Counted from the first letter of the stretch, positions 5,942 to 12,892 are shown. The stretch: DNA of 12,892 bases from Telluria beijingensis (GCF_030770395.1 NZ_CP132480.1:5828711-5841602), one strand, 5' to 3'. Notes: generated by a model not told the origin, from the letters alone. Program-made: numbers and translations.

Positions 5942-8604
5942 GGGTGGTCCTTCGGCTGGCGCAGCAGCAGGTGCTCGATGCGCGTCTCGGTGCGCACATC
6001 GAGCAGGGCCGGCAGCGCCAGCAGCGAGCGCAGTTCGGCCGTCTGCGCCCCCGGCTTGCGGCCCGACTTGAGGGAGCTTTGCAGCACCTCGACCTGCAGG
6101 CGCAGGCGCTCGCGCGCGAATTCGGCGCCGCTGTCGATGCCGGCCGCGATTTCGAGCCGCAGCAAGTCGCTCAGCAGGCGTTCGCGGTTGTCTTCCAGCT
6201 GGCGCAGGTAGGCGGCGCGTTCGCCCTCGAGCGCCGCCAGGGCGGCGTCGAAGCGTGCTTGCAGGACCGGCTCGTAGCCGCCGTCCAGCGGCAGCAGCGC
6301 GTCCCAGCGCGCGCGCCAGTCGGCGGCCTGGGTGTGGGCGTCGGGATTGGCCAGCGCCGTCTCGAGCCCTTGCACCAGGCGCAGCTTGTCGCGCACGGCG
6401 CCGGCCAGCGCCGTGTCCTGGGCGCGGCGCGCGGCGTCGGCATGCTGCTGGATCTGTGCGATCGCCGCCTGGTAGCGCTTGTCGATGCGCGCCTCGTGGG
6501 CGCGCGGCACCGGGCCGATCGCCTGCCATTCGGCGGCCGCCTCGCGCAGCAGCTTGCCGACATTGGCCGGCGTGGCGTCCGGCGCGGCCGCCTCGAGCCG
6601 CGCGCACAGGGCTTCCTTGGCCGTCTCGTGGGCGCGGCGCTCGCTGTCGGCCGCGTGCGCGTGTTCCTTGCGCGCCGCGAACAGCGCGTCGCAGGCGCCG
6701 CGGAAGCGCTGCCACAGCGCCTGCTCGGCCTTGCGCTCGAGCGGCAGCGCGCGCGCATGTTCCTGCCAGCGCGCCTGCAACTCGCGCAGCAGGTCGACCG
6801 CATGGCGCTCGTGCGGATCGAGCTTGCCCACTTCTTCGATCAGCTGCTCGCGCACCGCGATCTCGACCTTGCGCTGGTTTTCGAGCGGCCGCTGCAAGGT
6901 GGTCAGCGCCTCGGCAAATTCGGTATCCAGGCGCTTTTTCTCCTTGCGGTCGACCGCGCCCAGGTGGCTCCACGCGGTGCGCAGGCGCTGCACGGTGGCG
7001 GACACGTGCTTCCAGTCGGCCGCGTCGGCCTGCACGCGCTCGACCTCGGCCCGGGCTTCCTCGACCAGGGCCTGGCCGCGCGCGGCGTTCGCGTGGCGTT
7101 CGTCGGCCAAATGTCGGAAGTGGGCGGCGGCCGGCGCATAGGCGGCGCTGCAGGCGGCGTCGAAGCGTTCCCACAGGCTGCGCGGGGCCGGGCCGGACAG
7201 GCTGTCCAGCGCCTTCCAGCGCTCGCGCATGCTGCCCACCTTCTTGGCCAGTTCGGCCATCGCCAGGCCCTGGGCCGGCAGCGCCTCGACGGTCTTGATG
7301 AGTTCTTCGCGCGAGACATTGCCGCCCCAGCGCGCCCAGTCCGACAGCCGCTTGAGCTCGGCGCGCAGGTGGGCCAGGTGGTCGGCCTGCTGCGCGTTCA
7401 GGCGCATGCCCTTGTCCTTGGCTTCCTTCAGCGCCTTGTCGAGTTCGGCCGCGGTGCCGAGCGAACCCTGTTGCAGGGCGGCTTCGAGGGCGTCCAGGTT
7501 GTCGAGGAAGGCCTGGTCGGCGCCGTGGGTGGATCGACGGGCGCCGTCCCTGGCGCCGTCCTTGGCGCCGTCCTTGCTGCCCTCCTTCGCGGCGGCCGGC
7601 GCAGCCTTCGGCTTCGCTTCTTGCCGGGCCTCCTGCGGCAGTGCCGCGCGCAGCGCATCGAAGCGCGCCTGCAGGGCGGCGCCGGCGGCATTCGCCGGCA
7701 GGGCCGGCAGGCGCGCCCATTCCCTGCGCAGCGTGTCGTGCGCGAGTTCGGCCGGGGCCTGGGCTTCCCATGCGCCCAGGGCCGCTTCACGGGCGGCGAG
7801 CGCCGCCTGGTCGTGCTCGAGCGTCGCCAGGCTGGCGGTCAGGCGCGCGTGTTCGGTCGCGAATTCGGCCACCAGCGCGCGCGGCAGCGAGGCATGGCCC
7901 GGATCGACCAGGGCCGTCTCTTGCTCTTGCTGGAGCGCGGCCAGCGCGGCCGCGTCGAGCCCGGCCGTCTCGAGCTGGCGCAAGGCGGCCAGGCGGTCGA
8001 TCATGGCGCGCTGCAGCGCCACCTGCGAAGCCAGGCGATTGCCGAGCTCGGCGCGGACGGCGTCGAATTCGGCCGCCAGTTCGGGCGCGCGGATCACCGA
8101 CCATTTGCGGTCCAGTTCGGCGACGTGGTTCGGGGTCAGCAGGGCGTCGCCCAGCAGCGCCCTGGCCTGGGCCAGCGCGTCCTGGCCGCGGCGCAGTTCG
8201 GATTCGTGGTGGCGGATCGCATCCAGCCGGCCCTGGGCCAGCTTGGCGACGCGGCGGTCGACGTTGCGCATCGCCGCATGCACGCGTTCGAGGTGCGCGC
8301 GCTCATGGACCAGTTCGGCTGCGGCAAGACGCAGTTCGGAAAATTCCGATTTAAGGATGAAGTCGACGGCGGCCGCCTGGTCGGCGCACAGTTGCGCCAG
8401 CTGCGCGGCCTGGCGCTCGCGGGCCTGGGCCAGCGCCGCGCGGGCCTCGAGCGCCGGCGCCGGCGCTGGAGTGGACGTCGTCTTGCCCGACTTGCCTGCG
8501 CCTGGCCTGGCGCTGCCGTCGGCCGCCGCGGGGGACTTCGCCGCTGGCTTGTCGCCGGACGCGGCCGCTTTCGTGCCCTGCCGCTTGAATAGGAATTCGA
8601 ACAT
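5938..8604 (-). CDS. DUF349 domain-containing, alanine-rich coiled-coil protein
   Basis: Protein of 888 residues beginning MFEFLFKRQ, followed by a disordered Lys/Ala/Pro-rich stretch to about residue 50. The rest is almost entirely helical. Several DUF349 units can be seen in the C-terminal half, each of the form W..L....LW.RF..A: near 470-500 (RWKALDSLSGPAPRSLWERF), near 540-590, near 620-660 (RWQEHARALPLERKAEQALW) and near 690-720 (EWQAIGPVPRAHEARIDKRY). A charged low-complexity linker at about 340-355 separates the two halves. There is no signal peptide or membrane segment, so it is probably cytoplasmic. The function of DUF349 proteins is not established, and I do not infer one. It heads the operon with moaE, and an extended -10 lies just upstream. 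Although a plus-strand frame is also open across nearly the whole gene, the domain match supports the minus strand. Confidence 0.85.
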   Translation of the reverse strand: MFEFLFKRQGTKAAASGDKPAAKSPAAADGSARPGAGKSGKTTSTPAPAPALEARAALAQARERQAAQLAQLCADQAAAVDFILKSEFSELRLAAAELVHERAHLERVHAAMRNVDRRVAKLAQGRLDAIRHHESELRRGQDALAQARALLGDALLTPNHVAELDRKWSVIRAPELAAEFDAVRAELGNRLASQVALQRAMIDRLAALRQLETAGLDAAALAALQQEQETALVDPGHASLPRALVAEFATEHARLTASLATLEHDQAALAAREAALGAWEAQAPAELAHDTLRREWARLPALPANAAGAALQARFDALRAALPQEARQEAKPKAAPAAAKEGSKDGAKDGARDGARRSTHGADQAFLDNLDALEAALQQGSLGTAAELDKALKEAKDKGMRLNAQQADHLAHLRAELKRLSDWARWGGNVSREELIKTVEALPAQGLAMAELAKKVGSMRERWKALDSLSGPAPRSLWERFDAACSAAYAPAAAHFRHLADERHANAARGQALVEEARAEVERVQADAADWKHVSATVQRLRTAWSHLGAVDRKEKKRLDTEFAEALTTLQRPLENQRKVEIAVREQLIEEVGKLDPHERHAVDLLRELQARWQEHARALPLERKAEQALWQRFRGACDALFAARKEHAHAADSERRAHETAKEALCARLEAAAPDATPANVGKLLREAAAEWQAIGPVPRAHEARIDKRYQAAIAQIQQHADAARRAQDTALAGAVRDKLRLVQGLETALANPDAHTQAADWRARWDALLPLDGGYEPVLQARFDAALAALEGERAAYLRQLEDNRERLLSDLLRLEIAAGIDSGAEFARERLRLQVEVLQSSLKSGRKPGAQTAELRSLLALPALLDVRTETRIEHLLLRQPKDHP
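7540..7587 (-). repeat. 12-bp tandem repeat, four copies, in the DUF349 linker
   Basis: Plus-strand units are ggcgccgtccct, ggcgccgtcctt, ggcgccgtcctt and a diverged gctgccctcctt. They encode the four-residue steps (K/R)DGA in the linker of the DUF349 protein. The 12-base unit keeps the frame, so slippage would change linker length without breaking the gene. Confidence 0.8.
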
Positions 8605-8630
8605 GATGAAATCGCACTTCCAAAACTCCC

Positions 8631-8639
8631 ATCATAGCA
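8631..8639 (-). promoter_or_regulatory. Extended -10 promoter element for the DUF349-moaE-crcB-glycosyltransferase unit
   Basis: On the minus strand TGCTATGAT (8639-8631) fits the extended -10 pattern TGnTATAAT with one mismatch. It lies 27 bp before the ATG of the DUF349 gene, inside the 79-bp gap after the upstream gene. No good -35 is seen at 17 bp, which is tolerated by extended -10 promoters. The transcript leader would be only about 20 bases. Confidence 0.4.
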
Positions 8640-8647
8640 AAATCCTC

Positions 8648-8665
8648 GGCACCGATCGGCATGCC
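8648..8665. repeat. Dyad GGCACCGATCGGCATGCC between two minus-strand genes
   Basis: A palindromic CCGATCGG core (8652-8659) is flanked by GGCA and, after a two-base bulge, TGCC. On the minus strand it is followed by GAGGATTTTG. It could be a weak terminator for the hemerythrin-like gene or an operator just upstream of the DUF349 extended -10. It is too imperfect to decide. Confidence 0.25.
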
Positions 8666-8683
8666 TGTCCCATCCGCCCCTGT

Positions 8684-9256
8684 TTAGTTTACGGCTGGCA
8701 AGGCGAGATTTTGCCTTGACGAAAGTTCAGGAGACGGCATGCCGCCCGGTGTGCCCACGCCGACGCTCCGGTTCTCGTTCTGGTGCGCATCGTGCGCCAG
8801 CATCTGGTTGGCGATCGCGAACCAGGTCTCGCCCGGGATCATGGCGCGGGCCAGCGGCAGCAGCTCGCGCTCTTCGCGGTCGAGGCGGTCGAGCAGCAGC
8901 TCGCAGCAGCGCTCGAGCGCCGCCAGGCAGCCGGGATCGCCGTCCAGCGCCGCCGCCTGGGCCGCCTGGCGCGCCTCGAGCGCCTGCCGGCTCAGGGCGT
9001 CGAGCTCGGCCACCAGCCGGGCGGCATCCTCGCCGCGCCGGCGCAGCGCCGGCAGCACGAACTTGTCGAGCTTGCGCCAGTGGCAGGATTCGCTGGCCTG
9101 GCGCAGCGCCTCGCACGCCTGTTCGTACTGGCGCAGGGAGGGCGGCTCGCCCCACCAGGCCCCGGGCCGCCAGCGTTCGAGCAGGGCCTGCACCTCGATC
9201 CGCGCGCGCGCCTGCTCGACGGACAAGGCGACCAGCGTATAGGTGGATGTCAGCAT
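8684..9256 (-). CDS. Small helical protein resembling a degenerate hemerythrin-like protein
   Basis: Cytoplasmic protein of 190 residues without signal or membrane segments, predicted to be mostly helical up to about residue 160 with a loose Gly/Pro/Ser tail. Two segments recall the metal-binding helices of bacterial hemerythrin-like proteins: CHWRKLDKFVLPALRRRG (58-75), comparable to HH..EE..LFPAL, and LDREERELLPLARAMI (125-140), comparable to H...EEEVLLPLA. Most expected histidine ligands are missing; only H59, H155 and H158 are present, so a diiron site is doubtful. The ATG at 9256-9254 is preferred over an in-frame upstream ATG (9301) because GAGGAG (9267-9262) lies 5 bp ahead of it. The gene is transcribed divergently from sbcD across a region holding an FNR-like box. 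It may instead be an unrelated helical bundle. Confidence 0.55.
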   Translation of the reverse strand: MLTSTYTLVALSVEQARARIEVQALLERWRPGAWWGEPPSLRQYEQACEALRQASESCHWRKLDKFVLPALRRRGEDAARLVAELDALSRQALEARQAAQAAALDGDPGCLAALERCCELLLDRLDREERELLPLARAMIPGETWFAIANQMLAHDAHQNENRSVGVGTPGGMPSPELSSRQNLALPAVN

Positions 9257-9401
9257 GCTGTCTCCTCTAGGTTGCTCCTCCGGCGCGCGTGGACGAGCCA
9301 CGCCTGGGGCGGTCGGGGATGCTTTATAAGGGGTAGCCGGCTATTGGTTTGTTATGACGCCGGCCAACGGGAATCTCGTAGTTTAGAGAGAAGGAGGTCG
9401 G

Positions 9402-9425
9402 CGGGTTTGACCTTGGTCAAACCCG
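9402..9425. promoter_or_regulatory. FNR/ANR/DNR-type box within an 11-bp inverted repeat
   Basis: CGGGTTTGACC (9402-9412) and GGTCAAACCCG (9415-9425) are exact reverse complements around a TT spacer. The core TTGAC-CTTG-GTCAA (9407-9420) has the TTGA-N6-TCAA layout of Crp/Fnr-family operators, whose FNR consensus is TTGAT-N4-ATCAA. It is centred at 9413.5, about 97 bp upstream of the start predicted from TATAAA on the minus strand, so it is not a class II position for that promoter. Oxygen or NO control of the hemerythrin-like gene is an inference. As an intrinsic terminator it would lack a T-run. Confidence 0.5.
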
Positions 9426-9519
9426 ATTTCACGATGCGAGCGAGGTCAGGCCGGTTGAATTTCCCATACCAAATGTACTTGGGACATGCTAGCGCCCTCG
9501 CCCAGCCGTTCGCTGGCGG

Positions 9520-9553
9520 GCCGGCGCCCGGCTGCGTTATAGTAGGCGCCGGC
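9520..9553. repeat. Perfect 9-bp inverted repeat bracketing a possible sbcD -10
   Basis: GCCGGCGCC (9520-9528) and GGCGCCGGC (9545-9553) are exact reverse complements. The 16-base loop contains TATAGT (9538-9543), a plausible -10 for sbcD, whose ATG is 50 bp beyond. No -35 is evident. The dyad could be an operator over the promoter, or, if transcription starts further upstream, an RNA hairpin followed by TTTACC. Confidence 0.4.
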
Positions 9554-9592
9554 TTTACCTTCGAACCTGCTCATTTCACTCGTCATTTCTCC

Positions 9593-10864
9593 ATGCGGCT
9601 GCTGCACACTTCCGACTGGCACCTGGGCCAGACCCTGCACAATCACGACCGGACCTACGAACACCAGTGCTTCCTCGACTGGCTGGCCGACACGCTGGAC
9701 GAAGAGCGCATCGACGTGCTCCTGGTCGCGGGCGACATCTTCGATACCGCCAATCCGTCGTCCAGCGCCCAGCGCCAGTTCTACCGCTTCCTGCAGCAGG
9801 CGCGCACCCGCGTGCCGCACCTGCAGGTAGTAGTCATCGCCGGCAACCACGATTCGCCGGGCCGGCTGGAAGCGCCGACGCCGCTGCTGGAAGCCCATGG
9901 GACAATCGTGGTCGGCAATGTGCTGCGCCGCGGCGACGGCGAGATCGACCTCGAGCGCCTGCTGGTGCCGCTGCGCGACCGCGACGGCGAGATCGCGGCC
10001 TGGTGCCTGGCCGTGCCCTTCCTGCGTCCGGGCGACCTGCCGCGCCTGGCCACCCTTGAGGGCGACGAAGCGGCCGAAGCGGCGCCGCGGGATCCCTACC
10101 TGCACGGCACCGCCCTGCTCTACCGCCAGGCGCATGCGCTGGCGCGCGAGCGCGCCGGCGCCCGCCAGCCCATCGTCGCCATGGGCCACTGCCATATGGC
10201 GCACAGCCAGCCATCCGACGACTCCGAGCGCCGCATCGTGATCGGCGGCAGCGAGGCGCTGCCGGTCAGCCTGTTCGACCCGAGCATCGCCTACGCCGCC
10301 CTGGGCCACCTGCACCTGGCCCAGCGCATCGGCGGCCTGGAACACGTGCGCTATTGCGGCAGCCCGCTGCCGCTGTCGTTCTCCGAAGTCGGCTACCGGC
10401 ACCAGGTGCTGCGCATCGATCTCGCGGACGGCAAGGTGGACGCCATCACACCGCTCTTCATCCCGCGCCCGGTCCAATTGCTGCGGGTGCCGGCCGCGCC
10501 CGCGCCGCTCGAAGACGCGCTGGCGGCGCTGGCAGCGCTGGAGCTCGACCCCGACCTGCCGCCGCAGGCCTGGCCCTATCTCGAGGTGCGGGTGCTGCTG
10601 GACGGCCCCGAGCCGGGCCTGCGCAGCCGGGTCGAAGAGGCGCTTGCCGGCAAGCCGGTGCGCCTGGCCAAGATCGAGCCGACCCGCAGGCTGGTGGCTG
10701 CGGCTGACGAACCGGAAGCCCTGAGCCTGGACCAGTTGGCCCAGCTGCAACCGGACGACATCTTCCGCCGACTGTGGCGCCAGAAGTATGGCGACGAGGC
10801 CCCGCCCGAGCAGCTCGACGCCTTCGCCGAACTGTTCCACGCCGTGGAAGGAGAGACGCGATGA
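9593..10864 (+). CDS. sbcD: SbcD, nuclease subunit of the SbcCD complex
   Basis: Metallophosphoesterase of 423 residues, close to the usual ~400. With SbcC it forms the Mre11-Rad50-like complex that cuts DNA hairpins and blocked ends. The N-terminus MRLLHTSDWHLGQTL is the family start, which fixes the ATG at 9593 even though the frame is open far upstream and no Shine-Dalgarno precedes it. Metal-binding motifs are intact: SDWH (7-10), AGDIFD (46-51), AGNHDS (83-88), GHCH (198-201) and GHLH (238-241). A C-terminal capping and SbcC-binding region follows (about 280-423). Its TGA overlaps the sbcC ATG (ATGA, 10861-10864), so the two are translationally coupled. SbcD itself looks undamaged, but its partner downstream is broken. 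Confidence 0.96.
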   Translation: MRLLHTSDWHLGQTLHNHDRTYEHQCFLDWLADTLDEERIDVLLVAGDIFDTANPSSSAQRQFYRFLQQARTRVPHLQVVVIAGNHDSPGRLEAPTPLLEAHGTIVVGNVLRRGDGEIDLERLLVPLRDRDGEIAAWCLAVPFLRPGDLPRLATLEGDEAAEAAPRDPYLHGTALLYRQAHALARERAGARQPIVAMGHCHMAHSQPSDDSERRIVIGGSEALPVSLFDPSIAYAALGHLHLAQRIGGLEHVRYCGSPLPLSFSEVGYRHQVLRIDLADGKVDAITPLFIPRPVQLLRVPAAPAPLEDALAALAALELDPDLPPQAWPYLEVRVLLDGPEPGLRSRVEEALAGKPVRLAKIEPTRRLVAAADEPEALSLDQLAQLQPDDIFRRLWRQKYGDEAPPEQLDAFAELFHAVEGETR

Positions 10865-12696
10865 AGATCCTGAGCATCAGGGGCAAGAACCTGGCCTCGC
10901 TGGCGGGCGAATTCGCGGTCGATTTCGAATCCGGCCCGCTGGCGTCGAGCGGCCTGTTCGCCATCAGCGGCCCGACCGGCGCGGGCAAGAGCACCCTGCT
11001 CGACGCCCTGTGCCTGGCGCTGTACGGCGATACGCCGCGCCTGTTGAAGCGCTCCGGCACCCGGCTGCCGGACGTCGGCGACGAGACGGTGACGGCGCAG
11101 GACCCGCGCACCCTGCTGCGCCGCGGCGCCGCCGAGGGCTGGGCCGAAGTCGACTTCGTCGGCAGCGACGATGGCCGCTACCGCGCGCGCTGGGCCGTGC
11201 GCCGTTCGCGCAACAAGCCCGGCGGCGCGCTGCAGCCGGTGAAGATCACGCTGCACCGCCTGCCCGAAATGGCCCCGCTGGGCGGCACCAATACCGAGGC
11301 CGGCGCCGAGATCGTCCAGCGCATCGGCCTGTCGTTCGACCAGTTTACGCGCGCCGTGCTGCTGGCGCAGAACGAGTTCTCGGCTTTCCTCAAGTCCGAC
11401 GAGAACGAGCGCGGCGAGCTGCTGGAAACGCTGACCGGCTCCACCATCTACAGCGAGCTGTCGCGCCGCGCCTTCGAGCGCTACAAGCTCGAACAGCAGC
11501 GCACCGAGCTGCTGAAGGCGAAGCTGGCCGACGCGGCGCCGCTGGCCCCGGACGAACGCGCCGCGCTCGACCTCGAACGCGCCGCCGCCGACACCGCGCG
11601 CACCGCGCTGGACCAGCGCCACGCCCTGTTCGAGGCGCAGCTGCGCTGGCACCAGGAACAGGACAAGCTCCAGCGCGCCGAAACCGAGGCCGAAGCCGCG
11701 CTGGCGACGGCCAATGCGCAGCGCCTCGAGGCCGGCGAACGCCGCCAGCGCCTGGCCACGCTGGAAGCGGTGCAGCCGGCGCGCCCGCTGGCGCTCGACG
11801 TGCAGCGACTGGAAGCCGAACGACGGCAGGCCCATTCCTCGGTCGCCGGGTTCGAGGCCGCGCTGGCGGCGGCGCTGGAAGCCGGCCGCGCCAGCAGCGC
11901 CGACGTGGACGCCGCCATCGCCCGCCTCGACGCCGCCGAGGAAGGCTTGCGCAGCGCCGCTCCGCAGCTGGACCAGGCCAAGGCGCTCGATGCGGCGCTC
12001 GACACCCTGGCCCCCGGCCATGCCCAGGCCCGCTCCGCCCTCGACGCGGCGCGCCAGCAGGCGCGCGAGACGCGCGCCCTGCACCAGGCCAAGCTCGACG
12101 AACTGGCCCGCGCCCGCGCCCTGCGCGACGCGGCCGTTACCTGGCTGGCAAACCAGGCGCGGCACGACGCCGTGGCCACCGGCTGGCCGCAGTGGGAACG
12201 GCTGCTGCGCCAGGCCGGGCAGGCGCAGGACGCCTTCGCCGCGGGCAGCGCTGCGCTGGAGTCGACCCGCACCGCGGCCGACCAGGCGGCCGGACGCGAT
12301 GCCCAGGCCGCCGCCGCGCTGGCCCAGGCCATCGAACGGTTTGAAGCGCTCGAGGCGCAGCGGCGCGCGGCGATGGCGGCGCTCGAGGCCTTCGACGCCG
12401 AGGCGATCGGCGCCGAACGGCTGCGGCTGGAGACCCGCCGCGAACGGCTCGCGGCTGCGCAGCGCAACTGGCGCGAGCTGGCGACGGCGCGCGAGGCGCT
12501 GGCCGGCATTGCGAACGAAACCGGGCGCCTGGATGCCGCGGCGGCCGGCACCGCTGGTATGCCAGCATTGTTGTCGACACCGATGCGTCATTCTTTCCGC
12601 CTGCCGAAAACCAAGGCGCGGTGGGAGTCGACCTGGGTGTCACGGCACTGGCTACGTTGTCAACCGGTGAAACCTTTGTCGGACCGAAGGCATTGA
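10861..12696 (+). pseudogene. sbcC: SbcC ATPase subunit, 3'-truncated (true SbcC sequence ends near 12550)
   Basis: Rad50/SMC-like ATPase of SbcCD. The ATG at 10861 overlaps the sbcD stop. The N-terminal ATPase lobe is intact: MKILSIRGKNLASLAG, Walker A GPTGAGKST (37-45) and the Q-loop VLLAQNEFSAFLKS (166-179, Gln170). From about residue 205 an Ala/Arg/Glu-rich coiled coil runs to about residue 563. There the sequence changes to tnpB DNA in another frame, adding ~48 unrelated residues before TGA at 12694-12696, 611 in total. Family members are about 1000-1100 residues. I see no CxxC zinc hook, no signature motif, no Walker B and no C-terminal lobe, so the product cannot form a complete ATPase. 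This is either a real disruption or an assembly join. Confidence 0.9.
12535..12557 (+). other. Junction between sbcC and truncated tnpB
   Basis: sbcC-like coding (RLDAAAAG in frame 1) gives way to TnpB-like coding (WYASIVVD in the frame whose codons start at multiples of three) within about 20 bp. The exact base cannot be fixed by eye. No transposon end structure is evident: a real IS200/IS605 insertion would begin with its left end, not inside tnpB. Base composition also changes, with 60 of the 100 bases in 12561-12660 being G or C against 61 of 80 in 12481-12560. Confidence 0.75.
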
Positions 12697-12892
12697 AATC
12701 GGCCCTGGTGCGGGTGAAGCGCCTGGCACGCAGCCTGTCGCGCAAGGTAAAAGGTTCCCGCAATTACGCCAAGGCGAAGATGAGGCTCGCCCGCCTGTAT
12801 GCCGGGTCGCCGGACCGCAGGATCGCCGACATACGCCGTGACGGCCTGCACAAGCTGACCACGTCAATCAGCCGGCGATTCCAGATCATCGG
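12552..12892 (+). pseudogene. tnpB: IS200/IS605-type TnpB, 5'-truncated and cut by the right window edge
   Basis: TnpB is the transposon-encoded RNA-guided nuclease related to Cas12. The visible reading frame gives RWYASIVVD, then GAVGVDLGVTALATLSTGE with the RuvC-I aspartate at codon 12630-12632. It continues GPKALKSAL, LARSLSRKVKGSRNYAKAK and IADIRRDGLHKLTTSISRRF, the typical TnpB bridge region. The frame is open to the window end. The N-terminal part ahead of WYASI (roughly 150-170 residues of a ~400-residue family, covering the guide-RNA-binding and recognition domains) is absent, replaced by sbcC. RuvC-II/III, the zinc finger, the right end and any omega-RNA lie beyond the window. No start codon suits this fragment. 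An inactive remnant is the simplest reading. Confidence 0.85.

Larger units (their letters stand above)
9257..9592. promoter_or_regulatory. 336-bp divergent intergenic region between the hemerythrin-like gene and sbcD
   Basis: No credible gene of its own is seen here. It contains the Shine-Dalgarno for the minus-strand gene (9267-9262) and a minus-strand -10-like TATAAA (9328-9323) without a good -35. It also holds an isolated perfect Shine-Dalgarno AAGGAGGT on plus (9391-9398), an FNR-type dyad (9402-9425) and a GC-rich dyad around TATAGT (9520-9553). The real sbcD start at 9593 has no visible Shine-Dalgarno sequence. Confidence 0.6.

Noticed and set aside
5944..8592. An 882-codon plus-strand open frame lying antiparallel to the DUF349 gene
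   Set aside because: Its translation is Arg/Gly/Gln-rich with no recognisable domain and mirrors the alanine-rich frame opposite; in very GC-rich DNA such antisense frames stay open by composition. The minus strand has DUF349 motifs and ATGA coupling to moaE.
8783..9592. Upstream in-frame extension of sbcD giving a 693-residue protein
   Set aside because: The SbcD family begins at MRLLHTSDWHLG; most of the extension is antisense to the hemerythrin-like gene and has no domain.
10576..12591. A 671-codon minus-strand open frame opposite sbcC
   Set aside because: Arg/Gly/Gln-rich shadow of the coiled-coil coding frame; no start signal or family match.
10861..12696. A functional SbcC-TnpB fusion protein
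   Set aside because: The TnpB sequence is in a different frame from sbcC, and the sbcC frame stops at 12694-12696, so no fusion protein is made without frameshifting.

Overview
The window is about 12.9 kb of very GC-rich DNA from a Gram-negative bacterium. The gene types (an ESPR-bearing autotransporter, a DUF349 protein, moaE-crcB, sbcDC) and the codon use suggest a betaproteobacterium of the Oxalobacteraceae (Massilia/Duganella-like). That placement is an inference from general familiarity, not from a search.

Layout. (1) 1-3166, minus: the N-terminal 1055 residues of a giant autotransporter with an extended signal peptide and ten tandem repeats of about 93 residues; it continues past the left edge. 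(2) 3167-3361: an AT-richer gap holding its presumed promoter and a small dyad. (3) 3362-8604, minus: four tightly overlapping genes, in transcription order a DUF349 coiled-coil protein, moaE (molybdopterin synthase large subunit), crcB (fluoride channel) and a TPR-glycosyltransferase. (4) 8684-9256, minus: a small helical protein resembling a degenerate hemerythrin. (5) 9257-9592: a 336-bp divergent intergenic region with a near-perfect FNR/DNR-type box and a second dyad around a possible sbcD -10. (6) 9593-10864, plus: sbcD. (7) 10861-~12550, plus: the first half of sbcC. (8) ~12550-12892, plus: a 5'-truncated tnpB of the IS200/IS605 type, in another frame, running off the right edge.

How the parts relate. 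SbcD and SbcC form the SbcCD nuclease, but SbcC stops being SbcC halfway along its coiled coil, before any zinc hook, signature motif or Walker B, so the complex should be inactive if the assembly is right. The TPR-glycosyltransferase ends 195 bp upstream of the autotransporter start on the same strand, which makes glycosylation of that surface protein a reasonable but unproven idea. The moaE/crcB/DUF349 genes look like ordinary housekeeping genes in an operon. I found no RNA genes, no CRISPR array and no complete mobile element. The most unusual feature is the sbcC/tnpB junction; nothing else here clearly amounts to an undescribed system.
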